The position numbers and the translations under genes are program-made. The notes under the pieces were generated by a model, which saw only the letters and a program-made list of their open reading frames with translations, was not told the DNA's origin and ran no database searches. Shown one piece after another: positions 24,339-33,377 of a stretch of DNA of 64,000 bases (the first letter of the stretch is position 1; each line of letters opens with the position of its first letter). Source of the stretch: Rhodococcus jostii RHA1 (GTDB lineage Bacteria; Actinomycetota; Actinomycetes; Mycobacteriales; Mycobacteriaceae); assembly GCF_000014565.1 (NCBI RefSeq), contig NC_008268.1, forward strand, positions 5,150,501 to 5,214,500, given 5' to 3'.

Positions 24339-25703
24339 CTAGCTGCCGGCGCGTCTTCCCAGGATCCGTCGTTGCGATGCCGCCGCCGCGCTCACGAGAG
24401 CGGACGGGTCACACCCGAGCACGACTCCGCCGCGCTTGACGAATCGGCCGCCGATGAGCACCGAATCGACATTGCCCTCGTGAGCGGCGAGAACCACCGA
24501 GGCCACCGGATCGAGGACGGGCACGAGGTTCAGGTCCGTTGCACGCACCAGGACGATGTCGGCCTGCTTGCCGGGAGTGAGCGAGCCGATGCGGTCGCCC
24601 TGTCCGAGAGCTCTCGCCCCCTCGATGGTGGCGAATGCGAGCACATCGCTCAGGAGGAGCTGTGCGCGATCGGCCGCGAGCGAGCTGTGGCCGCCGCCCA
24701 TCCACGAACGGTGATAACCGAAGAGCATCCGCATCTGCGTGAACATGTCTCCGCTGCATTTGGTTTCGGTATCCCCGCTGAGGCTCGGTCGTACGCCGGC
24801 GGCGAGCATCCGGTCGAGCGGGACGTCGCCGATGCCTTGCGAGTTGAGCTCGCAGTGCACGCCGATCGACACGGTGGCACCGGCCTCGGCGATCATCGCG
24901 AGTTCGGCGTCGGAGGAGCGGCAACAGTGCACGAACGTCAGGTCGTCGGCGAGAAGGCCCGCCTTGTCGTACTGGGCCACGGCGTGGACCGGTTCGTTGT
25001 GCGGGTACGCACCGGCATGCACCGACGTGCGGATGCCCAGGTCGCGCGCGAGGGCGAGGTCGGCCTGCCACACGCCGGACGCCGTCATCTCGGGGCCCCT
25101 GGCCGCCATGGCCAACGTCACGAGTCCGCCCGGGTCGGTGAAGTGCTGCTTCTGCAGCCGTTCGATGTCGGCCGGGTGGGTGAGCGTGCTGTTCTCGGTC
25201 CAGCGCCCGTCGCCCTGCAGTGGCCATCCGTGGCCGAAGACGGCACGGATACCCGCCTCGCGCAGACCGCTGACCGCAGCGTCGGAATGCTCGGGTGAAT
25301 TCTGGATGTGGGACCAATCGAAGAGGGTGGTCGTCCCGGCACTCGACGCCGACACCGCGCCGAGGAGGTTTCCGATCCGGACGTCCTCGGGCTCGTACGC
25401 CGCCCCGATTCCCCTGAGTATTTCGTCGAAGTACTGGAGGGGATCGAGTTCGGCGTATCCATGCCGCATGACGCTCTGCCAGGTGTGGCGGTGAGTGTCG
25501 ACAAATCCGGGAAGCGCGATCATTCCGTCGGTGTCGACGACCTCGACCTCCGGCTCGACGTCGATCCGCGTGTCGATTCCTGCGATCAGATCGTCGCTGA
25601 TCAAAATGTCGGCTCGATCGAGGTTTCCGATGGCCGGATCGACACTGACGACCGTTGCTCCCCGGAGGAGAGTGCGGCGCGGTTGGGCATGACTCGGGTC
25701 CAT
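24339..25703 (-). CDS. Metal-dependent amidohydrolase (AtzA/TrzN/cytosine-deaminase-like)
   Basis: A 454-residue TIM-barrel amidohydrolase. Metal and catalytic residues are visible: HRH in LPGFVDTHRHTWQ (near 70), His in RTSVHAGAYPH, His in LTFVHCCRSS, and Asp in SLSGDTETK. The C-terminal block LTPGKQADIVLV is typical of the subgroup with chlorohydrolases, guanine deaminase-like and S-adenosylhomocysteine deaminases. It would remove an amino or halide group from a heterocycle or similar substrate. ATG at 25703, divergent from the LysR gene 93 bases away, so it is a likely direct target of that regulator. Confidence 0.88.
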   Translation of the reverse strand: MDPSHAQPRRTLLRGATVVSVDPAIGNLDRADILISDDLIAGIDTRIDVEPEVEVVDTDGMIALPGFVDTHRHTWQSVMRHGYAELDPLQYFDEILRGIGAAYEPEDVRIGNLLGAVSASSAGTTTLFDWSHIQNSPEHSDAAVSGLREAGIRAVFGHGWPLQGDGRWTENSTLTHPADIERLQKQHFTDPGGLVTLAMAARGPEMTASGVWQADLALARDLGIRTSVHAGAYPHNEPVHAVAQYDKAGLLADDLTFVHCCRSSDAELAMIAEAGATVSIGVHCELNSQGIGDVPLDRMLAAGVRPSLSGDTETKCSGDMFTQMRMLFGYHRSWMGGGHSSLAADRAQLLLSDVLAFATIEGARALGQGDRIGSLTPGKQADIVLVRATDLNLVPVLDPVASVVLAAHEGNVDSVLIGGRFVKRGGVVLGCDPSALVSAAAASQRRILGRRAGS

Positions 25704-25750
25704 GAGTGTCCTGTTCGGAGAGAGGCAGAGTGACTGCCCTCAGTCTCATT

Positions 25751-25788
25751 TTCCCGCGGTTATTTGGGAACGACGGGTTGCCTATAGT
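25751..25788. promoter_or_regulatory. Divergent LysR/amidohydrolase control region
   Basis: TTCCC (25751) and GGGAA (25766) form an inverted repeat around GGTTAT, and GGTTATTTGGGAAC matches the start of element A (GGTTATCCGGGAAG). TATAGT at 25783-25788 is a -10-like hexamer eight bases before the LysR ATG, suggesting a leaderless message. Confidence 0.45.
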
Positions 25789-25796
25789 TTGTATCC

Positions 25797-26720
25797 ATGA
25801 GCTCGATACAGCGGATCTCCGGTCATCGCGCCAAGCTGGACCTCAACCTCATCGTGTCTCTGGACGCGCTTCTGCGCGAGCGAAGCGTGAGCCGCGCGGC
25901 GATCGAAGTCGGTCTGAGTCAGCCGGCAATGAGTGCGGCGCTCGCGCGGCTTCGGAGGTACTTCGGGGATCCGCTACTGGCCCGGGTCGGCAACTCGTAT
26001 CAGCTCACGCCGCTCGCCCGCAGCCTGGTCGAGCGCACGACGGTGGCGATCTCGGCGGTCGATCGGGTGCTCGACGCCGAGCCGGGTATCGAGATCGAAC
26101 GGTCCAGCCGCGAGTTCACCCTGATCATGTCCGACTACATGCTCGCCGCCGTCGGAGACACCATCACCCGCGATCTGCTGGCGCAGGCTCCGCACCTGCG
26201 CATCAACTTCGTCCAGTTGCGACCGGAGATCGTCGACCGTGCATCGGACAGCCTCCGTACCGCTGATGCCCTCGTCGTACCCCGTGGCTTCGTCAGCGAC
26301 CTGCCCTCGGTCGACCTCTTCTCCGACCGGTGGGTCTGCGTGGTGGCCGAGGACAACGAGCACGTCGGGGACGCCATACGGCTGGACCAGCTCACCGAAT
26401 ACCCGTGGGCTGTGTTTCAGACGCATCCCCACGCCGCGACGACACCGTTGCATCAGGTCCGGGCTCAGGGGGTCGAACCGTATGTGCAGGTTGTCGGCGA
26501 AAATTACCTGGCGCTGCCGTATTTCGTCGCCCACACCGATCGGATCGCGCTTCTGCCGGAGCGATTGGCGGCCCGGATGAGCGGCGGAATGGGAATTCGG
26601 TCGGTCGACTTCCCCTTGAATCTCGCCCCACTGAACCATGCCCTGTGGTGGCACCCGATGTACAACGCGGATCCCGAACACCGCTGGCTCCGAGCGCAAC
26701 TCGTCAAGTCTCTGGAGTGA
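25797..26720 (+). CDS. LysR-family transcriptional regulator (NodD/NahR-like)
   Basis: A 307-residue LTTR. The winged helix-turn-helix lies at about 15-75 (LDALLRERSVSRAAIEVGLSQ... split over two helices, with PAMSAALARLRRYFGDPLL), followed by a two-lobed effector domain. The subtype, with DLNLIVSLDALL at the start, resembles NodD/NahR-type regulators of aromatic catabolism. ATG at 25797. It sits in the centre of the cluster and is divergent from the amidohydrolase gene; repeated elements upstream of three units fit one regulon. The inducer is unknown. A strong hairpin follows its stop. Confidence 0.92.
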   Translation: MSSIQRISGHRAKLDLNLIVSLDALLRERSVSRAAIEVGLSQPAMSAALARLRRYFGDPLLARVGNSYQLTPLARSLVERTTVAISAVDRVLDAEPGIEIERSSREFTLIMSDYMLAAVGDTITRDLLAQAPHLRINFVQLRPEIVDRASDSLRTADALVVPRGFVSDLPSVDLFSDRWVCVVAEDNEHVGDAIRLDQLTEYPWAVFQTHPHAATTPLHQVRAQGVEPYVQVVGENYLALPYFVAHTDRIALLPERLAARMSGGMGIRSVDFPLNLAPLNHALWWHPMYNADPEHRWLRAQLVKSLE

Positions 26721-26739
26721 GTGCAGAACCCGTGTGGGT

Positions 26740-26770
26740 AGGGTCGTCTCGGGTACACCGAGACGACCCT
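26740..26770. terminator. Bidirectional hairpin terminator
   Basis: AGGGTCGTCTCGG (26740-26752) and CCGAGACGACCCT (26758-26770) form a perfect 13-bp stem with a five-base loop GTACA. It lies between the convergent ends of the LysR gene and the FAD hydroxylase gene. Confidence 0.8.
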
Positions 26771-26779
26771 CCCGGCATT

Positions 26780-28279
26780 TCATTCGACGGCGAGGCACCG
26801 CTTGATCGCCAGCTGAGCATCTTCACGCGCGGGGGCGCCGGCGCTGGCCCACGCGATGTACCCGTCAGGCCTGACCAGGAGGCTCGCGACGTCGCCCAGG
26901 CCAGTGGGTGCGAGAACGATGTGGCCGGTGTATGCGCGCACCGGCGCGCCCTGCAGAGCGAGGTCTGCGTAGGTGCCCGCCCCGGTGGCGTCGATGAGGA
27001 CGAGTGAAGAATCGCGCAGCATTTCACCCATCCTCATCGGACCGGTCGCGGTGACGAGATCCAGGTCGGGGCAGCGCAATCCGACCATCGGATGGTGGTG
27101 TGACTCAGCAGGGTACGGGAAGGACAGCCCGTTGAGTTCGAGCCCGATTCGGCGATTGACTTCCGGAATGGGCAACAGGTCGCGTTCGAAAATCCGCTTG
27201 AATGCCACCCCCTCCGGCGTGAAGTCGAACTGGACCGAACACTGTGCCGCGACGCTTCTCAGCAGCGCCTCGGCCACTGGGCGGCGTTCGGACTCGTAGG
27301 TTTCCAGGAGTGCCGGTCCCGCGTGTTCGTTGATCACCGCGGCGAGCTTCCACCCGAGATTGAACGCGTCCTGGATGCAGAAGTTCATCCCGACGCCGCT
27401 GGCGGGGTAGTGGATGCGAGCCGATTCGCCGACGAGGAACACTCGACCCTGCTGGAATTTCGTTGCGATTCTGAGCGAATCGGTGAAGCGGGACGCCCAC
27501 ACCAGATCGTCGAACGGCAGGTCCTTCTCGAGGACATCGGTGAGGCATCGGCGAACCTCGTCGGCCGTGACCGGCTCCGCCGCAGGGGCGTGCCTGCGCT
27601 CGGCGTGCACGATGTTGAACCGGGTGACGGATTCGTTCTCGCCGAACGGAAACGAGGTGACCCACCCCTTGTCGTTGTCGATCATCCGCCGCGCTTCGGG
27701 CCAGGGCCGATCCATCCTCAGGTCTGCCACGATTCCGGTGAAGGTCGGCCCGTGCCCCTCGAAACCGAGACCGAGTTGCGACCGCACGATACTTCGCCCA
27801 CCGTCGGCGCCGACCAGGTAGTCGGCTGACAGGCTCACGGGTCCGTCCTCGGCCACCGCGGTCGCGGTCACGGCGGTGGACTGCTGAACGACGGATTCGA
27901 CGGTCACGCCGTGCCTGACGACGACTCCGAGACGGAGCGCTTCCTCGAGCAACAGTTCCTCGGTGTGGTTCTGGGGAAGAACCAGCCGAAATCCGAACCT
28001 CGATTCGAGGTGGCGCCATTCCACGGGTTGCATCCCGGCCCAGATATGCACGGGAATCAGCGGATTGGAGCGAATCTTCGCGGCCCTGTCGATGAACTTC
28101 TGCGCAAGGCCCCGAGAATCGAGTAGCTCGAGAACTCTCGGCAGAACAGTCCCGGCTCGCGACTGCACCGGCTGCGTTCGACGTTCGAGGACGACGACGT
28201 CGACTCCGGCCCGGGCCAGTTCGGTCGCGACCGTCAGACCCGACGGTCCGCCGCCGACGACTATTACTCGAGCGGTCAT
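26780..28279 (-). CDS. FAD-dependent aromatic hydroxylase (PheA/TfdB/MhpA-like)
   Basis: A 499-residue class A flavoprotein monooxygenase that should hydroxylate an aromatic ring using NAD(P)H and O2. It has GGGPSGL at about 8-14 for the ADP part of FAD, the DG motif in VGADGGRSIVRSQLG, and the second FAD block FLVGESARIHYPASGVGMN, where the usual GD is GE. The thioredoxin-like C-terminal domain common in the PheA group is present in reduced form. ATG at 28279. It lies 6 bases after the esterase gene and is co-transcribed with it. It could produce the catechol opened by the extradiol enzyme at 21071. Confidence 0.88.
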   Translation of the reverse strand: MTARVIVVGGGPSGLTVATELARAGVDVVVLERRTQPVQSRAGTVLPRVLELLDSRGLAQKFIDRAAKIRSNPLIPVHIWAGMQPVEWRHLESRFGFRLVLPQNHTEELLLEEALRLGVVVRHGVTVESVVQQSTAVTATAVAEDGPVSLSADYLVGADGGRSIVRSQLGLGFEGHGPTFTGIVADLRMDRPWPEARRMIDNDKGWVTSFPFGENESVTRFNIVHAERRHAPAAEPVTADEVRRCLTDVLEKDLPFDDLVWASRFTDSLRIATKFQQGRVFLVGESARIHYPASGVGMNFCIQDAFNLGWKLAAVINEHAGPALLETYESERRPVAEALLRSVAAQCSVQFDFTPEGVAFKRIFERDLLPIPEVNRRIGLELNGLSFPYPAESHHHPMVGLRCPDLDLVTATGPMRMGEMLRDSSLVLIDATGAGTYADLALQGAPVRAYTGHIVLAPTGLGDVASLLVRPDGYIAWASAGAPAREDAQLAIKRCLAVE

Positions 28280-28285
28280 TTCGAA

Positions 28286-29221
28286 TCAATCTCCTTGTTG
28301 TACGGCATCGTGGGAAGCGGGGGGTGTGGGGCAGGACCGGTCCAGGTGTTCGTGTAGGAACCCGGCGACTTCGGCGATCGTGGCGTCCGTGTCGAACGCG
28401 GGGTCCTCGTGATCGGCGCCCTCGAGAAGGCGCAGGCGCACCGCCTCCCCTCGGCGTCGAAGTTCCTGCGCCATCCGCCGGCTCTGCTGCACCGACGTGA
28501 CCGAGTCGCGTGTTCCGTGGAGCAGGAAGACCGGCACGTGGATGTCGTGCGCCTTCGCAAATGGGCTGATGGCGGCGAGGTCGCGATCGCTCACCGTCAA
28601 CTCGTCGACTCCCAGCAATCGGGCCCTCAGGTAGCGAGACGACGGCGGTGCGGGGACCCCTGGCGGCCAGTCCTGCTCGCGGATTTCACGCGGTACCGGC
28701 GACCCGTCATCCGGACGGTCGAGGTCGCCCCGCGAGGTGAGGTCGTAACATCCGAAAAAGCCGACAGCGGCCTGCACGGGTGGACCGGGCAGGTCGTGCG
28801 CTGCCCGCGGAATCGCCGAAGTGGCGGTGGCCAGAAGCGCGAGATGGGCACCTGCCGATGCTCCCCAGAGCGCGACACGAGTCGCGTCGACACCGAAGCC
28901 TTGCCCGGGACCTTTCAGCCACTCGAGCGCGGTCGCGATGTCGATGATCTGGGCGGGGAGGGGAGCGGCGGTGGAGGGGCGGTAGTCGATGCTCGCGACG
29001 GCAAATCCGTGCCGCGCGAGCCGCTCCGCCCGCGCGGCATGACTCTTGCGAGAGCCGATCATCCAACCACCGCCGTGCAGGTAGAGGACGACGGCGGGTT
29101 TCGCAACGTCGATCGGCAGAGTCAGATCGAGTCGGAGGACGTGCCCGCCGGGACGCCCGAACTCGATGTCGGGACAGGATTGGGTCTCGTATCGGGCGGG
29201 CTGCCCGACCGGGGTTCTCAC
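28286..29221 (-). CDS. Alpha/beta-hydrolase (HSL/kynurenine-formamidase-like esterase)
   Basis: A 311-residue esterase or formamidase. The oxyanion-hole motif HGGGW is at 49-53, the nucleophile is Ser122 in GASAG, and LHGTRDSVT plus GADHEDPAF probably supply the catalytic Asp and His. This is the hormone-sensitive-lipase/kynurenine-formamidase fold. GTG start at 29221, with GAGG nine bases upstream. It heads the esterase-FAD hydroxylase unit and may release the phenolic substrate of the hydroxylase. Element B lies upstream. Confidence 0.87.
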   Translation of the reverse strand: MRTPVGQPARYETQSCPDIEFGRPGGHVLRLDLTLPIDVAKPAVVLYLHGGGWMIGSRKSHAARAERLARHGFAVASIDYRPSTAAPLPAQIIDIATALEWLKGPGQGFGVDATRVALWGASAGAHLALLATATSAIPRAAHDLPGPPVQAAVGFFGCYDLTSRGDLDRPDDGSPVPREIREQDWPPGVPAPPSSRYLRARLLGVDELTVSDRDLAAISPFAKAHDIHVPVFLLHGTRDSVTSVQQSRRMAQELRRRGEAVRLRLLEGADHEDPAFDTDATIAEVAGFLHEHLDRSCPTPPASHDAVQQGD

Positions 29222-29293
29222 GCTGACGTCACCTCTTCGCCTGGTCGCGGGTCCACTCGGCGAGGTGGCCCGTGGCTCAAGGGTGGCGGATCA

Positions 29294-29349
29294 GGGAATA
29301 TTCGGGAATCGGCAGTTCGATATGGAGGGAATCCAGCGGACGAATAGCT
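29294..29349. promoter_or_regulatory. Conserved upstream element B of the catabolic cluster
   Basis: GAATATTCGGGAATCGG, then TTCGATATGGAGGGAATCC and GGACGAATAGC, matching element A (24246-24302) in order and spacing. It contains the palindrome ATTC-GG-GAAT. It lies between the divergent esterase (29221) and carboxymuconolactone-decarboxylase-like (29461) genes and could serve both. Confidence 0.5.
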
Positions 29350-29460
29350 ACAGTTCGGGGTGCGATTCGATGCCGGCGGAGGGCAACAGCGCCGGGCGCG
29401 GCATACTCTGACTCGTCACCGCGCCTCCCCGCGCCGAAATCGTTGAAAGATGGTACTTAC

Positions 29461-30048
29461 ATGGCAGATTCACGGATCGCGTCCCTGGCGCCCGCCGAGC
29501 TGGACGTCGAGCAGAAGGCGTTGTACGACAGCATTGTGACGGGGCCGCGTGCTCAGGGGCCTCAGTTGTTCGCGCTTCAGGATGACCACGGCAGGCTCAA
29601 CGGGCCGTTCGGGTTGATGCTGCATGTGCCCGGGCTCGGTTTTGCGTTGCAGGAACTCGGAAGTGCGTTGCGCTATCGGACGGCGATGACCGCCCGGATC
29701 AGAGAAATCGCGATACTGGCGGTCGCGGCCGCAACGGAAAGCGAATTCGAACGTTACGCCCACGAACGGGTCGGACACGCCGTCGGACTGAGCGACGAAG
29801 AGATGACGGCACTTCGGGGTGGCGACTTCGGTTCCGAAGACGCCACCGAACAGGCCGCGTACGACGTGTGCCGTCATCTGCTCGAGGGCACCAACACCCT
29901 CGGAGACGAGGAATTCCGCCGATTCGAAGCCCGCCTCGGTTCCTCGGCGCTGCTCGAACTCGTGGTACTCGTGGGTTATTACCGGACCCTGTCTCAGATG
30001 ATGAACGTCTTCGACGTCGGGGCACCGGCGGGTCTCGGCGACGAGTAG
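29461..30048 (+). CDS. Carboxymuconolactone decarboxylase (CMD) family protein without CxxC
   Basis: A 195-residue CMD/AhpD-fold protein. The core block YRTAMTARIREIAILAVAAATESEFERYAHERVG is a typical CMD helix pair (shown here only to identify its place at about 60-95), but the AhpD CxxC pair is absent, so it is unlikely to be a peroxidase. It may act as a decarboxylase or lactone-handling enzyme in the cluster. ATG at 29461, divergent from the esterase. It ends 18 bases before the convergent FHA-ABC gene. Substrate unknown. Confidence 0.8.
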   Translation: MADSRIASLAPAELDVEQKALYDSIVTGPRAQGPQLFALQDDHGRLNGPFGLMLHVPGLGFALQELGSALRYRTAMTARIREIAILAVAAATESEFERYAHERVGHAVGLSDEEMTALRGGDFGSEDATEQAAYDVCRHLLEGTNTLGDEEFRRFEARLGSSALLELVVLVGYYRTLSQMMNVFDVGAPAGLGDE

Positions 30049-30066
30049 AACACCGCAGCATCTGTT

Positions 30067-32388
30067 TCAGCCCCGGCGGGAACGGCGCAGCCGGAGCCGG
30101 CTGTAGGTGACGACCGCGAGCACGCAACTGATGAGCACCAGCATGGCGATGCTGAGCAGCCACCACGATGCGGCGTGCTGCCAGAGCGTATCGGGCTCGG
30201 TGCCCGTGGCGTTCGTGCGCAGGTCCACCGTCGATGCGGCGGCCGCGAACCCCCAGCGCGACGGGAAGAGCCACGACACCTGTTCGAGCACCGCGCGTCC
30301 GGTGATCGTGATCAGTCCTCCGCACATCACCAGCTGCACCATGATCGTGACCACCAGCATCGGCATCACCTGCTCGTTCGAGCGGGCGACCGACGACAAC
30401 GCCAGTCCGACCAGGACGCAGGAGCAGGTGGTGACGGCGATGTCCACGATCAATTCGACGGAGCCGGAGGGGATCACGCTGCCCCGGCCCGGAAAACCCT
30501 TGCCCACGAAGACGATCATCACCATGATCGCCGACTGCACGATGGCAGCGGCGCAGAATACGACGATCTTCGCCGTCAGGTAGGCGGACGGGAGCAGACC
30601 GGCGGCACGTTCGCGGTGATAGATCATGCGCTCTCCGACCAGATCGCGGATGGTCAGTGAGCAACCCATGAAGGCGGCGCCGAGGATCAGCACGACCAGG
30701 ATCTGGGTGAGTTCGCCGGATTCGTCGAGGCCCGACGGCCCGAATCCGGTGTCGCCGGGCACGAGCACGGCCAGGCCGCCGAGCACGAACGGGAGAAGGG
30801 ACAGGAAGATCAGGTACCCACGGTCGGCGCGGATGAGCCGCGCCTGGCGGCGGACGACGGTGCTCAACTGCTTGCGTCGCGACGTGTGCGCGGGACTGCC
30901 GAGAGGTCCGGGCGGACTCGGTGGTGGCACCTCTACGGCGGGGCGGGTGGCGCGGTACTCGGCGAACACCCCGTCGGGGTCGGCCGCGACGCGGGCGAAG
31001 ATGTCGGCCCAATCGGTGCTGCCCAGCGCGGCCCCGACCCGGTCCGGCGGGCCCACGTAGGCGGTCTTGCCGCCCGGTGCGAGGAGCAGGACCTGATCGC
31101 ACATCTCGAGATACGACAGCGAATGCGTGACGATGACGATGACGCGGCCCGAATCGGCGAGGCGGCGCAACGTCGCCATGATCTGCCGGTCGAGCGCGGG
31201 GTCGAGACCCGAGGTCGGTTCGTCGAGGATCAGCAGGGACGGGCCGGTGAGCAACTCCATTGCGACGGACGCGCGTTTGCGTTGTCCGCCGGACAGCCGG
31301 TCGACCCTCGTGTCGGCGTGTTCGGACAGCTGCAGTTCGTCGAGCACCGTCTCGATCACCTCCTCGCGGTCGGCCCGGGTGGTGTCCGGCGGCAGCCTCA
31401 GCTCGGCGGCGTAGCCGAGCGCCTGCCGGATGGTCAGCTGCCGGTGCACGACGTCGTCCTGGGGGACCATCCCGATGCGGGAGCGGAGCACCTGGTATTC
31501 GGCGTGCACGCTGCGTCCCTCGAACTCGACCACACCTTCCGTGGGGCGTTCCGAACCGGAGATGATGGTGGCCACCGTGGTCTTTCCCGCGCCGGAGGGG
31601 CCGATCACCGCGGTGAGACTCCCCGGCTGGGCCGTGAACGTGACGTCCTCGAGCAGCCGCCGCCCGCCTTCGATGGTGAGCCCGACGCCGTCCACCCGCA
31701 GCCCACCTGCGGTCGGAGCCACCGCCTGCCGTGGAACGAGCCGGCCGTCCTTCACACTGAGATCGGTGTTGCCGATCGTGACGACGTCACCTTCGGTCAG
31801 CTGCGCGCGCGACACCCGGGCGCCGCCGACGAACGTGCCGTTGACGCTCCCCAGGTCGTCGATCTCGAGGCCGGACGGCACGTTGTGGACGATCGCGTGA
31901 TGGCGTGAGGCCAGCACGTCCCGGACGACGATGTCGTTGTCGGGTGACCGTCCCACCGTGAGTGATCCCGTCGGGACCGCCTCGTGCGGTGTCGGGGGTG
32001 GGGCGCTCGATGCCCCCACGTCGATCGTCGACTCGTCCCATCGGCCGCCCACGTCCTGTCGCGTCGCGTCGGGATCCTCGACCGAGATCCGCACGATCGG
32101 TCCCTCGACCGCGTCGCCCAGGCGGACGACGACGTGGTTCGTGACGGGAACCTTTTCTCGACGCTCGCCGTCGACGAAGATCCCGTTCTTGCTGTCGGAA
32201 TCGACGAGCTGCCATCCCTCGTCCCACGTCAGCCGTGCATGCTCACGTGACACCACGGGATCGATGATCGTGATCTCCAATTGCGGATCCCGGCCGATGC
32301 GGACGGCCTTGCCCGCGCGGTAGCTCGCCCGGCCGTGTTCGGTCTCGACCACGACCCGCGGGTGCGCTGTGTTCGCCCGGTCGTCCAT
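30067..32388 (-). CDS. FHA-domain ABC exporter (ATPase-permease fusion, Rv1747-like)
   Basis: A 773-residue protein with four parts. Two FHA domains come first (about 15-100 with IGRDP and SREHARL; about 145-225 with VGRSPDNDIV and SRHHAIV), then an ABCG-type ATPase (about 235-480) with Walker A GPSGAGKT, signature LSGGQRKRAS and Walker B LLILDEPTSGLD, then a six-segment ABC2 permease. This is the layout of Mycobacterium tuberculosis Rv1747, which exports lipo-oligosaccharide-type material and is controlled by Ser/Thr kinases through its FHA domains. The ATG at 32388 has GGAGG eight bases upstream; the GTG at 32394 is too close. No kinase gene is adjacent. Confidence 0.92.
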   Translation of the reverse strand: MDDRANTAHPRVVVETEHGRASYRAGKAVRIGRDPQLEITIIDPVVSREHARLTWDEGWQLVDSDSKNGIFVDGERREKVPVTNHVVVRLGDAVEGPIVRISVEDPDATRQDVGGRWDESTIDVGASSAPPPTPHEAVPTGSLTVGRSPDNDIVVRDVLASRHHAIVHNVPSGLEIDDLGSVNGTFVGGARVSRAQLTEGDVVTIGNTDLSVKDGRLVPRQAVAPTAGGLRVDGVGLTIEGGRRLLEDVTFTAQPGSLTAVIGPSGAGKTTVATIISGSERPTEGVVEFEGRSVHAEYQVLRSRIGMVPQDDVVHRQLTIRQALGYAAELRLPPDTTRADREEVIETVLDELQLSEHADTRVDRLSGGQRKRASVAMELLTGPSLLILDEPTSGLDPALDRQIMATLRRLADSGRVIVIVTHSLSYLEMCDQVLLLAPGGKTAYVGPPDRVGAALGSTDWADIFARVAADPDGVFAEYRATRPAVEVPPPSPPGPLGSPAHTSRRKQLSTVVRRQARLIRADRGYLIFLSLLPFVLGGLAVLVPGDTGFGPSGLDESGELTQILVVLILGAAFMGCSLTIRDLVGERMIYHRERAAGLLPSAYLTAKIVVFCAAAIVQSAIMVMIVFVGKGFPGRGSVIPSGSVELIVDIAVTTCSCVLVGLALSSVARSNEQVMPMLVVTIMVQLVMCGGLITITGRAVLEQVSWLFPSRWGFAAAASTVDLRTNATGTEPDTLWQHAASWWLLSIAMLVLISCVLAVVTYSRLRLRRSRRG

Positions 32389-32521
32389 CGCCACGGCCTC
32401 CGGTCAGGTTCTCGGGCGTAGAGCGTCGACTCCTTCCATGGTCGCACGCACACCCCGGGATACGTCGGCATAACGCTCACTCGGTATCGCCGTGGCCAGG
32501 AAGTGAGGAACACTGAGCCGG

Positions 32522-33286
32522 GTGAGTACGTCCCTGGCGAATCCCGGTGTCGGACTGGCTGTGCTGTGCACCGTGATGGTCGTGTGCGCGGCGGTGGTCT
32601 ACCGCTTCACCCACCTCGGTAGCCCACTCGTCGTGCCCGGTGCGGCGATTCGAGGTGCTGCCCAGCTCGCCGCGGTGTCCCTGATCCTGGCCGCGGCGCT
32701 CGCGCATCTGTGGTCGTCGATCCTCGTGCTCGTCGTGATGTTCGCGGCGGCGGTGGGAACGTCCGCTCGCCGCGCGAAAGCCGGGCGGTCCGCCGGGTGG
32801 CTGGCGCTGTCCCTCGCCGCGGGTGTCGGCATCGTGTTGCCGTTGATGCTGGTCAGCCGGGTGGTGCCGCTCGAAGGTGTCGCTCTCGTTCCCATCGGGG
32901 GAATCGTGCTCGGTGGTGCGATGACGGCCACCTCCCTCGCCGCGCGACGCGCGCTCGATGCGGTCGATCAACGGTGGGGTGAGGTGGAGGCGGGGCTCAG
33001 TCTCGGACTCGACGTCCGTGATGCCCGCATGGAAGTGGTCCGGTATGCCGCCTCGGACGCGTTGCTCCCGGGACTCGACCAGACCCGGACCGTCGGGCTG
33101 GTCACCCTGCCGGGGGCGTTCGTCGGGGTGCTGCTGGCAAGCGGTTCTGCCGTTCAGGCCGGGGCGGTGCAGATCCTCGTCCTCGTCGGGCTGCTGCTCG
33201 CGCAGACGTGTGCGGTGGCCGTCACGATCGAACTGGTGGCCCGGGAAGCCGTTCACCGGCCGAGACTCCACACCCCGCGAACGTGA
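32522..33286 (+). CDS. FetB/YbbM-family (UPF0014) ABC permease
   Basis: A 254-residue membrane protein with about seven segments and the family blocks RGAAQLAAVSLILA, PIGGIVLGGAMTATSLAARR, GLSLGLDVRDA and LVTLPGAFVGVLLASGS. FetB pairs with an ATPase FetA and is linked to iron export and oxidative-stress resistance in Escherichia coli. No FetA-like ATPase is next to it, so its partner must be elsewhere or the system is incomplete. GTG start at 32522; divergent from the FHA-ABC gene. Confidence 0.8.
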   Translation: MSTSLANPGVGLAVLCTVMVVCAAVVYRFTHLGSPLVVPGAAIRGAAQLAAVSLILAAALAHLWSSILVLVVMFAAAVGTSARRAKAGRSAGWLALSLAAGVGIVLPLMLVSRVVPLEGVALVPIGGIVLGGAMTATSLAARRALDAVDQRWGEVEAGLSLGLDVRDARMEVVRYAASDALLPGLDQTRTVGLVTLPGAFVGVLLASGSAVQAGAVQILVLVGLLLAQTCAVAVTIELVAREAVHRPRLHTPRT

Positions 33287-33377
33287 CGGATCCGAGTCTG
33301 GCCCGAACGCCGGTCACGTGCATCGTCGGTCCCGCATACTGATCGGTGGTCGGTCCCTGCTGACGAGGCGGTGTCTT

